Below, piece by piece: positions 63,901-64,000 of a stretch of 64,000 nt of DNA. The DNA is from Streptomyces sp. NBC_01275. Its GTDB lineage: Bacteria > Actinomycetota > Actinomycetes > Streptomycetales > Streptomycetaceae. How positions within the stretch are numbered: the stretch's first letter is position 1; every line of letters starts with the position of its first letter. The notes below the pieces were generated by a model. The model saw only the letters and a program-made list of their open reading frames with translations, had not been told where the DNA came from and made no database searches. The stretch is from the NCBI RefSeq assembly GCF_026340655.1, contig NZ_JAPEOZ010000001.1:3224001-3288000 (forward strand), given 5' to 3'. Position numbers and translations under genes: made by a program.

Positions 63901-64000
63901 TCAGTCCTGCGTCGAGACCGAGACGGACGGCTGGCTCTGCTGCGCCGCCGCGGTCTTCTTCGACACCGTCTTCGTCGCCGCCTTCTTGGCCGTCGTCTTC
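63901..64000 (-). CDS. rne: Ribonuclease E/G C-terminal tail, partial
   Basis: The last 32 codons of a minus-strand gene cut by the right edge: Lys/Ala/Thr-rich KTTAKKAATKTVSKKTAAA, then QQSQPSVSVSTQD and TGA at 63901. Streptomyces Rne/Rng ribonucleases end in such a repeat-like Lys/Ala/Thr tail, and rne normally precedes rplU. Identification rests on composition and gene order because the catalytic part is outside. Confidence 0.6.
   Translation of the reverse strand, partial: KTTAKKAATKTVSKKTAAAQQSQPSVSVSTQD

Overview
The window is very GC-rich, with third-position G/C codon use, GTG and TTG starts, purine-rich Shine-Dalgarno sites and a gene order I recognise from Streptomyces chromosomes: comEC, comEA, degV, leuS, histidine phosphatase, rsfS, an LCP protein, nadD, an M48 protease, proA, proB, obgE, rpmA, rplU and rne. 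It is almost certainly a core-chromosome segment of a Streptomyces or close relative, interrupted by accessory blocks.

Region 1 (1-11150) has the competence-type DNA uptake genes comEC (cut by the left edge) and comEA, a DegV lipid-binding protein, a membrane-anchored protein, and leuS with an upstream leucine leader peptide and terminator that look like a transcription attenuator. Divergent from leuS is a two-gene redox module: a membrane di-heme b-type cytochrome, then a NuoF-like flavoprotein fused to a small ferredoxin. Region 2 (11180-14730) has two identical tRNA-Ala(GGC) genes flanking two tiny zinc-ribbon proteins, a DHA2-type MFS exporter and a divergent XRE regulator. Region 3 (14800-25780) is housekeeping: phosphatase, rsfS, an LCP wall-polymer transferase-like protein, nadD, two small membrane proteins, an M48 protease, two related bitopic membrane proteins, proA, a protein of unknown function, and proB.

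Region 4 (26000-36000) is a cell-wall glycopolymer block: pyruvyl transferase-like protein, a family 2 glycosyltransferase resembling TarS/TarP, a TagF/TarL-like polymerase, a Bcs1-like CDP-ribitol synthase (cytidylyltransferase-reductase fusion), a sulfotransferase-like protein and a Tat-exported PhoD phosphodiesterase. Together these suggest a decorated poly(ribitol phosphate) polymer. Region 5 (36200-38360) is obgE, rpmA and rplU.

Between rplU and the tail of rne (63901-64000), which are normally close neighbours, lie about 25.5 kb of accessory DNA. It holds a Uma2 nuclease, an ATPase/XRE/DUF397 regulatory set, a decayed tyrosine-recombinase remnant, and a large polymorphic-toxin locus (FG-GAP protein, LamG protein, 2319-residue RHS protein with a Hint domain and C-terminal toxin, then a putative immunity gene). 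It ends with a sugar-nucleotide and glycosyltransferase cluster containing all four enzyme types needed for a 2,3-diacetamido-2,3-dideoxy-uronic acid. Family names are from recognition of motifs and gene order; no database search was run.
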